This document shows, piece after piece, positions 35,674-43,600 of a DNA stretch of 64,000 bases. The stretch lies in assembly GCF_014873495.1 (NCBI RefSeq), contig NZ_JADBGF010000001.1, positions 3,038,001-3,102,000 on the forward strand. Reading direction: 5' to 3'. Every line of letters begins with the position of its first letter. Position 1 is the stretch's first letter. The notes below the pieces were generated by a model that ran no database searches, was not told the DNA's origin, and was given only the letters and a program-made list of their open reading frames with translations. The position numbers were made by a program, and so were the translations under genes. The DNA is from Streptomyces stelliscabiei. GTDB lineage: Bacteria > Actinomycetota > Actinomycetes > Streptomycetales > Streptomycetaceae.

Positions 35674-35773
35674 TGGCTGTGGCTACGGCTGTGGCCGTGG
35701 CCGTGGCCGCGGCCGCGGCCGTGGCCGCGGCCGTGGCCGCGGCCGTGGCCGCGGCTGTGGCCGCGGCCGTGGC
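35674..35773. repeat. (GGCCGY)n hexanucleotide repeat
   Basis: About 16 hexamers of the form GGCCGT, GGCCGC or GGCTGT lie in the gap between the VOC gene and the secreted propeller protein. Units near the left end are more degenerate (GGCTAC). The whole 215-base gap holds nothing else obvious. Confidence 0.9.
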
Positions 35774-35784
35774 AATCAGGACTC

Positions 35785-37035
35785 TCAGCGCAGGGTGCGG
35801 ACGAACACGTCCCCGATCAGGTTCGTGTCCTCGGGCACGAGGCCGGGATAGTAGGAGTCGAAGACGGCCGTGGACTCGTCCGTGCTCAGCGCCGCCTTCC
35901 CCACGGTGAGGGGTCTGCCGTCCTGCCCCGGCGACAACAGCTGCTCCTCGCCCGTGCACGCGTCGCGCAGGATCAGCCCGAGTGAGGTGCGGTTCGCGTC
36001 GGCCGTGTTCAGCAGCAGCTTCGAGCCGTCCGCCGACAGGTCCGACACGAGGGTGAGATCGGTGGGGGCATGGCCGTCGTACCGCCGGAGGGTGCCGGTG
36101 CGCAGGTCGCGGACGAAGGCGTTCCACGAGGGGCTGGATTCCCCGTTGGGATCCGCCCCGGGGACCAGGTCGGTGGCCACGGAGTTGAAGCCGACCTTGG
36201 ACCCGTCGGCACTCAGCACGGGAGCGATCGCCGACCTGTCGGCCGCCGTCCCGTCATGGGTGGCGTCGGCCTGCACGGTACGGCCGCTCTTACGGTCGTA
36301 GACGAGGATGTCGCCCTGGTCGTCGTCGGACGGCCCGGAGTAACCCTCCAGATAGGCGACCTTGCGTCCGTCCGCGCTCATCGAGATCTGGTCGCACCGA
36401 TGGACGTTCTTGGACCCGTCGGAGTCCCGGCTGACCCGCCTCACGGTGTCCGTCTTCCGGTCCAGCAGCATGACCCGGCAGGAGAACGCCCCGTTCGGGT
36501 CGACGGCGGGCCGGGCGACGAAGGCGACGTACCGCCCGTCGGCGCTGACCGGCGCGATGCCGTACGACACCTCGTAGCCGTCGCCCATGGCGGGCGCCAG
36601 CCGCCGCGTCTCCCCAGTGCTCAGGTCCATGACATACACGGAGGACGTGGCGGTGGCGGTCGCGTACGAGCCGAAGGTCAAGTACCGCCCGGAATCCGAA
36701 AGTTGCGGGGTCGAGGTCGTCTCCCCCGGCACGACGACGCGTCGCAACGGCTCCCCGGGGCCGGTCCGGTAGTACACGCTGTTGCGCACATCCGTGCCGG
36801 GCCCCAGGTTGGTGGCCGTAGAGGTGAAGGCGACGACGCGCCCGTCCGCGCTGACGACGGGGTCGGTGGAGTGGCCGTTGCCGCCGGTGGTGCCGTCGGG
36901 GGCCACGCTGATCCGCTCGGTGCGCGGCGCGAGCCTTGGTATGTCGTCCTCGCCATCGGCATGCGCGGGCCAGACAGGAGTGACGACGGCAGCCACCAGC
37001 ACGGCGTTCACGAGCAGGCGTAAGGACGGTCTCAT
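35785..37035 (-). CDS. Secreted TolB-like beta-propeller (WD40-like, PD40) protein
   Basis: A 416-residue exported protein. The signal peptide (LRLLVNAVLVAAVVTPVWPAHA) is followed by repeated PD40 blades: PVVSADGRVVAFTSTATNLGP, APVSADGRYVAFVARPA, ISMSADGRKVAYLEGYSG, PVLSADGSKVGFNSVATDL and DLSADGSKLLLNTAD. The ATG at 37035 has GGGGGAG 8 bases upstream. No enzyme domain is attached. Such proteins bind partners or ligands outside the cell. Orientation is opposite to the genes on its left. Confidence 0.86.
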   Translation of the reverse strand: MRPSLRLLVNAVLVAAVVTPVWPAHADGEDDIPRLAPRTERISVAPDGTTGGNGHSTDPVVSADGRVVAFTSTATNLGPGTDVRNSVYYRTGPGEPLRRVVVPGETTSTPQLSDSGRYLTFGSYATATATSSVYVMDLSTGETRRLAPAMGDGYEVSYGIAPVSADGRYVAFVARPAVDPNGAFSCRVMLLDRKTDTVRRVSRDSDGSKNVHRCDQISMSADGRKVAYLEGYSGPSDDDQGDILVYDRKSGRTVQADATHDGTAADRSAIAPVLSADGSKVGFNSVATDLVPGADPNGESSPSWNAFVRDLRTGTLRRYDGHAPTDLTLVSDLSADGSKLLLNTADANRTSLGLILRDACTGEEQLLSPGQDGRPLTVGKAALSTDESTAVFDSYYPGLVPEDTNLIGDVFVRTLR

Positions 37036-37184
37036 CAACTCGGCTCCCCCTTCGGCCGAGGACGACCCCAGCCGCCCCCGCACCCCCGCCGCCCCGGCCC
37101 TGCGCACGGGACTCACGAGGGTGGTGCAGGCGATGAAAGCGCGTGACCGGCGCGGGGTCAATGCATTGAACTACCTTGCGCAGG

Positions 37185-37765
37185 TGGACCTTTCCTCCCG
37201 TTCCTGGACAGCGTTGTCTGCCACCTCGTCATCGACGCGCAGGACGTCCTGATCACCCTGGCGACCCCGCCGACACCGCCCCCACGGCCGACGCGACGAC
37301 GTACTGGCACGTCTCGCACCAACCCCCGACCGGACCGGCGACGACCCCCTGGCCGCCCTGACGATCCGCCTGGCCGCGGCCTACGAGGACCCGGCGCTCC
37401 TCAAGTTCCACCTGTCCGACGTCGGCTCCGCGGCGGGCCGCGCCGCCGAACTGACGCACCCGGCGGCCCTGGTGAGCACCCAGGACCAGGTCCTCACGGT
37501 GGACGACTACCTCTCGGTGTACGTCCTGGAGTGGACGTTGCACCACCTGGACCTGACGGCCCATGTCGTGGGTGTCCCGGGGCCGCTGCCGGAGGGGCTG
37601 GCGCATTCCCGGGCGGCGCTGGAGAGGATCGCGGGGGCCGCTTTTCCAAGGGCGTTCAGTGACGAGGATGTGCTGGTGGTGGGGACGGGAAGGCAGGGGA
37701 CGACGGAGGGGGAGCTGGCCGAACTGGGATCCCTGGCGTCCAGGTTGCCTTTCGTCCTGGGCTGA
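37185..37765 (+). pseudogene. Decayed maleylpyruvate isomerase-like (mycothiol-dependent, DinB-type) gene with frameshifts
   Basis: Pieces of one protein fall in three frames. Frame A gives LDSVVCHLVIDAQDVLITLA (to about 37265). Frame B gives PADTAPTADATTYWHVSHQP (to about 37330). Frame C runs from about 37345 to the TGA at 37765 (DDPLAALTIRLAAAYEDP, then VLTVDDYLSVYVLEWTLHHL). Together these follow the order of an MDMPI N-terminal-family protein with its HLxxHxxD-like ligands (the last near DLTAHVVG), while the usual first 40-50 residues are missing. Two single-base shifts are needed. Sequencing error is possible, but the missing N-terminus suggests real decay. Confidence 0.6.
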
Positions 37766-37906
37766 GCCTTCCATCCCCTCGCTTCCCGGGCCGGACAGGT
37801 ACGGCCTGGTCCCACGCGACCAGATCTACCAGTTGCGTCGTGTGAGGCGCGATCCCCGCTTCTCAAGCAGGTCCGGCGGAGATCTTTTCGCGGATGTGAC
37901 ACCGAT

Positions 37907-39433
37907 GTGGCATCGATGTGGTTACGTGCAGTCATGGAGGACGAGGAGACGGTTCCGGTCGTCAACGGCAGGTATCGGCGGGAGCGACGCCTGGGGGCGG
38001 GCGGCCAGGGAGAAGCCTGGCTGGCCTTCGACGTGCACCTGCGTCGCCGGGTAGTACTCAAACAGTGCACGCTTCCTGAGGGAGTATCGGCCGAGGAGCG
38101 CGAGGTTCTCATAGCACGGGCCGAGCGCGAGGCCCGTGCGGCCGCAAAGCTCAATCATCCGGGCATCGTCACCGTGCACGATCAGTTCTCGGACCGCCAC
38201 GGGCTGCCCTGGATGGTGATGGAACACGTGGACGGCCGGTCTCTTCGGGAAGTCCTTGAAGGGGGGCCACTCACCGTCACGGAGGCGGCGCGCATCGGCG
38301 AACAGATCGCGACGGCTCTTGCCGCCGCGCACGCGGTCGGAGTAGTTCACCGTGACATCAAGCCGGCCAACATCCTCCTCGCGGACGGCCGGGCGGTGAT
38401 CGCCGATTTCGGGATCGCCACCATGGCGGGTGAGATCACTCTTACGCCCACAGGAACAGTGATCGGGACGCCGCAGTACACGTCCCCGGAGCAGATACTC
38501 GGCGGGTCGACTTCTTCCGCTTCGGACATGTGGTCGCTCGGAGCGACGCTGTACCGCGCAGTGGAGGGGCGCGCTCCGTTTTCCGGTGACTCCTACCCGC
38601 AACTGAGCCTGGCGGTCAGCCGCGGCGTTCCGGAGCCCATGCGCACCACTGGCGCCCTGCAGGCCCTGATCGGGCAGCTCATGCGGTTCGAACCGGCTGA
38701 GCGCCCTGCGGCAGCCGTCGCTGCGGCCTCGATGAGGGAGGTCGCCGAATACCTCCCCGCGGCCGGTCCAGGGCCGGCCGGCATTGACAGCCTGCTCGAA
38801 CAAGCAACCAAAGAACGTGACGAGGGCGCCCTCGACCAAGCCGAGGACCACTACCGGTCAGCCCTCGACCTCGCCATCCAGTACCGTGCCAAACGGAAGG
38901 AAGGCTGGGCCTGGGACGGCCTCGGTTCCTGTCGCTGGCGAGACGGTGACTCCGAGATGGCGCTGAAGTTCTTCACCCGGGCCGATCGTCTTGCCGACGA
39001 GACCGACGACGCACATCTGAAGGCCTGGAGCCTGTACAACTTCGGCGTGTACCGGCGGGCACGCGGTGAACTGGCGTCGGCCAAGGACTTCTTGGAGCGG
39101 TCCCTGGCGGTGTCGGAAGCCCATCGGTGCCCAGCAGCCGCAGGCTGGACCCACCATGAGCTGGCCGAGTTGGCACAGCGCGAGGGGAACGCCCGCCAGG
39201 AGCGGGAGCACTACGCAGCAGCTCTCCGTGTCAGTCTGGCTTGCGGTGACGACGCTCTGACGGGTTGGAGTCTGATTCACGTCGCCAGGTGCGCGGAGGG
39301 CCCCGGTGACCTCCCACAGGCAGGCGAGCACTATGCGCGAGCCTTGGAGATCGGCGCCCGAGTCCACGACAAGTGGATGGTTCGGGAGGCCGAGGAGGGA
39401 CTCGCGCGCATCGCTGCCCCGGCTGACCGGTAA
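37907..39433 (+). CDS. Soluble Ser/Thr protein kinase with C-terminal TPR-like repeats
   Basis: A kinase of about 500-508 residues. The Hanks-type core runs from YRRERRLGAGGQGEAWLAF (glycine loop) through the Lys in VVLKQCTL, the catalytic loop VVHRDIKPANILL, the DFGIATM motif and GTPQYTSPEQ. The second half (from about 290) is helical TPR-like: ERDEGALDQAEDHYRSALD, AWDGLGSCRWRDGD, AWSLYNFGVYRRARGEL, HHELAELAQREGNARQ. No membrane span or PASTA domain is present, unlike PknB. The start is uncertain: GTG 37907, or ATG 37934 (MEDEETVPVVNGRY), which I find more natural. It stands at the left edge of the accessory region. Confidence 0.9.
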   Translation: MASMWLRAVMEDEETVPVVNGRYRRERRLGAGGQGEAWLAFDVHLRRRVVLKQCTLPEGVSAEEREVLIARAEREARAAAKLNHPGIVTVHDQFSDRHGLPWMVMEHVDGRSLREVLEGGPLTVTEAARIGEQIATALAAAHAVGVVHRDIKPANILLADGRAVIADFGIATMAGEITLTPTGTVIGTPQYTSPEQILGGSTSSASDMWSLGATLYRAVEGRAPFSGDSYPQLSLAVSRGVPEPMRTTGALQALIGQLMRFEPAERPAAAVAAASMREVAEYLPAAGPGPAGIDSLLEQATKERDEGALDQAEDHYRSALDLAIQYRAKRKEGWAWDGLGSCRWRDGDSEMALKFFTRADRLADETDDAHLKAWSLYNFGVYRRARGELASAKDFLERSLAVSEAHRCPAAAGWTHHELAELAQREGNARQEREHYAAALRVSLACGDDALTGWSLIHVARCAEGPGDLPQAGEHYARALEIGARVHDKWMVREAEEGLARIAAPADR

Positions 39434-39723
39434 TCACCCATCGTAACGACACCCGTCGTGACGAGGCGTCGGGTGCCTCCCCGGGCCCTTACTTCTGGAG
39501 AGGGATGCGCTCCTGAGACACCGTCACATGTAATCGTATGCTGCACGGCCGTGGCAGAGCCGCGACTTCCGACTCACCCTGGGAGGTGCTGACAGTGGCC
39601 TCGCAGTCGACGATGCGCACCGCAACGCTCCGAGTGTCGACGGGTAGGAGCTGTCGGAAACCGCTCCGTAACTGGCAGCCCGGATGGGAGACTTGGGACC
39701 TAACGACCCAAGGAGCTCAAGGT

Positions 39724-40455
39724 ATGACAACAGCCGCCCCCGAGGGACCGGATCCGGCAGCAGCCGTACGTGGGCAGCGAGCCCTCGCCCTCCTGGACAA
39801 GGCGATCGACAGCCAGAGCCTTCTGGTGCGCAAGAACATCGCCCGGGCCCGCCAGCGGAACCCAGAGGCGACACCGGCACAGGTAATCCGCAATCTGGAG
39901 CGGATGTACGTCAGCGCCTTGACCGGGACGGGTGCCGCGGTGGGAGGAACTGCGGCCGCGCCCGGCGTCGGTACGGGAGTCGCACTGGCGCTATCGGCAG
40001 GCGAGGCCCTGTCATCTCTTGAGCTGAGCGCACTCTTCGCGCTTTCGCTCGCTGAAGCCCACGGAGTCCCCATCGACGAGGTCGAGCGCCGCCGGACGAT
40101 CGTCATGGGAATCATGCTCGGCGGCAGCGGCACCGCCACCATCACCAAGGTCGCCGAACGGACGGGGCAGCACTGGGGACGTCAGGTTGTCGCCAAAGTG
40201 CCAGTCGAGACGTTGCGTCAGATCAACAAGATCTTGGGGAAGAACTTCGTCACGAAGTACGGGACCAAGCAGGGCATCATCGTTCTCGGTCGAGTGGCAC
40301 CGTTCGGTATCGGCGCAGTGATCGGTGGTGGCGCCAACGCTGCGATGGCCACTCTGGCCGTGAGGGCCGGCCGTCGCGCATTCGGGTCGGCGCCGACGTC
40401 GTGGCATGAGCTGACGCACAGCGCACCACCACCGTCCGAGAACTCGCCTGTCTGA
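39724..40455 (+). CDS. EcsC-like / glycine-zipper hypothetical protein
   Basis: A 243-residue protein. AAGGAG lies 8 bases before the ATG at 39724, so the longer upstream frame is rejected. After a helical N-terminus (ALALLDKAIDSQSLLVRKNI) come Gly/Ala-rich, membrane-compatible segments (GTGAAVGGTAAAPGVGTGVA, GIMLGGSGTATIT) and RVAPFGIGAVIGGGANAAMA, which resembles the conserved end of EcsC-family proteins. The family is poorly understood. It may attach to membranes. It is 290 bases after the kinase; that gap shows no gene. Confidence 0.6.
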   Translation: MTTAAPEGPDPAAAVRGQRALALLDKAIDSQSLLVRKNIARARQRNPEATPAQVIRNLERMYVSALTGTGAAVGGTAAAPGVGTGVALALSAGEALSSLELSALFALSLAEAHGVPIDEVERRRTIVMGIMLGGSGTATITKVAERTGQHWGRQVVAKVPVETLRQINKILGKNFVTKYGTKQGIIVLGRVAPFGIGAVIGGGANAAMATLAVRAGRRAFGSAPTSWHELTHSAPPPSENSPV

Positions 40456-41126
40456 CCCGCACCTCGCCACCGCACTCGATCGCGGCACACCCCTGCGCAA
40501 AGCCTGGCGGACCGTCCCGTCGAGATAGCCGACGAGGTGCCGGTCGAGACCCGCAGGACGCAGTTGCGGATACGGCGGACATCAGTGCAACCCAGGGGGT
40601 GCTCGTGGGCCAGCGGAAGGTCCAGTGGTCGGCGCGGAGGGGCCGTGGCACCGGCTGACCGTTGCCGTGACCAACTGGTCGGCTCGGCAGCCGCTCGCGG
40701 GGCCGAGCCCACGCCCCAGCGTAGTCCTCAGCCTCGGCGCGAGCCACGGATCTCGCCGCCCGGCTCGGTGACCCAGCCCGTCGAGATCACCGGGTAGTTC
40801 CGGACCTTCGGATGAGTTTGCGCAGGACCGACAACCGCACAGTCCCAGCCGATGTCATCGCGATCGACGTCGTCCCTCCGTCGCCACCCGCTGACGCGTG
40901 GGCGGAGCCACCACGGCGGCCAAAATCAATCTGTGCCAACAGACCCGTGCATTAACGTGGTTACTCGCTGCGCACCTTCCCGGAGGGTACGTCGGCGGTG
41001 TTCCAGGTGCCGTTCTTCGGCGATGAGCAACGAGTGGTCTCCATCGCGTGTCTCACACGGTGTGACTGCGGATGCCCGGTAGGGCGATCCCTGCCATTCC
41101 CAGCTCACGCTCAGGAGTGGAATCCG
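40456..41126. other. Gene-poor 670-base gap
   Basis: No frame here has convincing codon use or a ribosome site. Fragments on the minus strand look protein-like in places (NYPVISTGWVTEPGGEI; HLVGYLDGTVRQAL) but break between frames, which could mean a decayed gene. I cannot identify it. Confidence 0.35.
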
Positions 41127-41255
41127 ATGAACCCCGTTGAGTACAAGCTTGCACGTCGTGACCGAATTCGTCAGATTTTGGTCGACGTCACGGTGGGAGT
41201 CATCACCAATATGATGGTGACGGCCCTCATCGTGGTAGCGCGCTTGGTCTTCTGA
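41127..41255 (+). CDS. Small single-span membrane protein, 42 residues
   Basis: MNPVEYKLARRDRIRQ followed by ILVDVTVGVITNMMVTALIV and ARLVF: a basic N-terminus and one predicted helix. AGGAG is 9 bases before the ATG at 41127. The third-position GC is lower than in the core genes, in keeping with the accessory region. It converges on the first nuclease-helicase gene. Possible roles include a toxin-like or effector peptide, but nothing here decides. Confidence 0.5.
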   Translation: MNPVEYKLARRDRIRQILVDVTVGVITNMMVTALIVVARLVF

Positions 41256-41308
41256 CCGGCAGGTGGCGGGCCCGGGAGCGCCCGCCACTCCAGACACTGG
41301 TTCCGATG

Positions 41309-43429
41309 TCAGAAGAGACGCAATTCGCCGGGCGGAGTGCCCTTCTGCTGACGCTTCCGGCGGCGTCGGCCTCGGCCGGGGCGGGGCAGATGTGGCTGAC
41401 GCGCCTGCTCGGGCAGATTCTCCCAAGTGGGTCGTAGATCGTGGATCTCGACGTCGCCGACGAGCCCCTTCAAGTAGTCGCGGGTCTCCTCGTCCGTGGA
41501 GTAGAGCACGGTCGCCCGGCTCGCCCGCGTCATCAGCACGTGGTACGCGTGCCGGACGAGGCGGGCGAACTCGTCATCGTCCACGGTCTTCGGCCTCACC
41601 TTGGGATCGAACGACCCGGGAACGGCCACCCGCTTGACGCCCGCCTCCTTGTCCGCCCTCTCCTTGCCCCGGCGGAACACCCAGCGGTCGCCCCGGCGCA
41701 CCATGTCCTCGCCCATGATCACGCCGCACCAGTCCCACTCCAGGCCCTGCGCGGTGTACACACAGCCGATCTGGCCGAGGCCGTTCTCGTGCACGGACCA
41801 GATCTTGGAGGGCGGGACGGTCTTGTTCTCGCAGAAGGAGTCGCTGTCCGCGTTCCACGGCCGGTGCCAGTCACCGATCCGGACGTCGGGCTCAAGTCGC
41901 TTCTCCTTGCCCAGGGGTTTCGTCCAGGGCCAGCAGTATCCGGCGACCATGCGCGCGGACGCTCCCGCCCTGGCCTCCGAGCGAATGATCCGCTCGAGTT
42001 CTTCCGGGCTGTCCACGACCTCGACATGCATCAGTCCGTCCGGGGTCCACGGCTCCGCCTCCGCGTCGGACACTCCCAACGCGCCGCGCACCCAGCGAAT
42101 GTAGGCGTCGCTGCCGCCGCACCGGAACTGTTCCCGCAGGCGGCTACGGACCAGTTGGGCGTCGTAGCGCCGTGCCGCGTCCTCCACGAGAGCGGCGGTG
42201 CCGACCTCCTGCGGGCGCACGGACTGACCCTCGTCGAGGAAGAAGATCGTCAACCGGGACGCGTCGAGCAGTTCGTCCACCTGGGGCTTGGTGCCCCAGT
42301 CCTCGGGTTTCCAGAAGCGGTTGGTGGAGCGGTCACGCAGGCGATGGGCCTCGTCGCAGATCAGCACGTCCAGGGGCGGGTCGGGCGAGGTGACAAAGTT
42401 GCTGAAGTAGGTGAAGGTCTCCTTGAACTCCCGGTCTCCGTAACCGACATGTTCCTGCAGGGCTCCGTTGAATGCCCGGCTGCCGCTCGCGTACTTGACC
42501 GTATGGCCATCGGCCTCCAGTTCTGCCTTTAGCTGGAGGCCGATGGCGCTCTTGCCGGTACCGGCACCGCCCGTGACGAGGAACACCACTCGCCGCTCGT
42601 CGGGGAGCATCGCGGGCCGCTGGGGATCGGGAAGAACCTTGGCGGCAGTATCAAGAATCTGGTCGGCGACCTTCTTCTGCCGGCCACGCAGGGTGAAAAC
42701 CGTGTCCTCTCCGTTGGAGCGGATCATGGCGTCGAGCAACGGGGTGTTGCGCAGACCCATGCTCCGTAACAGGATCTCGGCCGCCGAGTCGGCACCGTCG
42801 GCGGCGAAGCTGCTCCGCAGGTCCGACAGCAATTGGGCACGGCGGTCGCCGGTGTAGACCCGGGCGTAGGAACCGGTCGGCGCGTCCACGCCGACCAGCG
42901 GGAGCACTGCGGCGTCGGTGGCGTTGTGCAGATAGGCGAAGCCGCCGCACTCGTATTCCAGTCCGTGCAGCGGTCCTCGGTCACCCGTGAACGCCTCGTA
43001 GTACTCGCGCAGTTGCAGCGCGGGATGCTTCTTCTCCCCCATACCGGGGACATGCACCAGTTCCGCGGTGGCTCGCTCCACCCGGGTCACCGTCGACCAG
43101 CGCTTCAGCTCGACGAGTTGGACGGACAGCCCGTTCTCTTCGGGATGATGGCCCACGAGGACGACGTCGATGAGTCGCGGGTCCCCGGCGCGGTCGGCCT
43201 CGTCGAGCGTGGCCGCGCACTCGACGACCATCTCGACGTTCCCACGGTCGGCGGCGACCAGATCCTCGGCAAGATGCACCAGGCTCTCTGCCCAGGCGGA
43301 ACGTTCAGTCAACGAGGCGTCGGTACTGAGGAAGTGCTTCCACCTCGCGGCGAGGTGGGGCACCATACGGCGTCTCGAGTTCAGGTTCAGCAGATCCCGC
43401 GCTGCCAGTTTCAGCAGGAGCATGGACAC
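41309..43429 (-). CDS. DUF2075 nuclease-helicase (Schlafen group 3-like), copy 1
   Basis: A protein of about 706 residues. The N-terminal third has a PD-(D/E)xK-type nuclease pattern: Asp in LIDVVLVGHHP and ExK in VQLVELKRWS. The helicase part has VTGGAGTGKSAIGLQL (Walker A), VLICDEAHRLRDR (Walker B), FFLDEGQSVRP, LREQFRCGGSDAYIRWV, GCVYTAQGLEWDWCG and YHVLMTRASRATVLY (motif VI-like). The tail is Arg/Lys/Pro-rich. The GTG at 43429 is chosen because it sits 8 bases after GGGGGA, matching the position in copy 2. The ATG at 43423 is two codons on. Copy 2 lies directly upstream. Confidence 0.88.
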   Translation of the reverse strand: MSMLLLKLAARDLLNLNSRRRMVPHLAARWKHFLSTDASLTERSAWAESLVHLAEDLVAADRGNVEMVVECAATLDEADRAGDPRLIDVVLVGHHPEENGLSVQLVELKRWSTVTRVERATAELVHVPGMGEKKHPALQLREYYEAFTGDRGPLHGLEYECGGFAYLHNATDAAVLPLVGVDAPTGSYARVYTGDRRAQLLSDLRSSFAADGADSAAEILLRSMGLRNTPLLDAMIRSNGEDTVFTLRGRQKKVADQILDTAAKVLPDPQRPAMLPDERRVVFLVTGGAGTGKSAIGLQLKAELEADGHTVKYASGSRAFNGALQEHVGYGDREFKETFTYFSNFVTSPDPPLDVLICDEAHRLRDRSTNRFWKPEDWGTKPQVDELLDASRLTIFFLDEGQSVRPQEVGTAALVEDAARRYDAQLVRSRLREQFRCGGSDAYIRWVRGALGVSDAEAEPWTPDGLMHVEVVDSPEELERIIRSEARAGASARMVAGYCWPWTKPLGKEKRLEPDVRIGDWHRPWNADSDSFCENKTVPPSKIWSVHENGLGQIGCVYTAQGLEWDWCGVIMGEDMVRRGDRWVFRRGKERADKEAGVKRVAVPGSFDPKVRPKTVDDDEFARLVRHAYHVLMTRASRATVLYSTDEETRDYLKGLVGDVEIHDLRPTWENLPEQARQPHLPRPGRGRRRRKRQQKGTPPGELRLF

Positions 43430-43438
43430 GAGGTGGAT

Positions 43439-43500
43439 CCCCCAGGGCACGAGTGACTCGTGCGGATGGGGGCATGTCCACGTGGGGAAGCCCGTCGGGC
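43439..43500 (-). promoter_or_regulatory. Structured mRNA leader of DUF2075 copy 1, ribosome site in a stem
   Basis: Read on the minus strand, the leader has a GCCCGACGGGC hairpin (43500-43490) and then CCCCCA (43472-43467), which pairs with TGGGGG (43444-43439). Between them is a perfect GCACGAG-TCA-CTCGTGC hairpin. The TGGGGG arm continues into the GGGGGA that acts as the ribosome site, so folding would hide it. The same elements occur before copy 2. Confidence 0.6.
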
Positions 43501-43600
43501 CGCAATGACGCCTGGGATCCTAGGGAAGTGATCACCCTCCCAGCGCATATGACACATCGGTCGGCTGGAAGCACGGGCATCATGGCCGGATATCGCGTGC

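Noticed and set aside
40277..40747. Minus-strand frames in the gap after the EcsC-like gene
   Set aside because: They overlap each other and switch frame; codon use is not gene-like.
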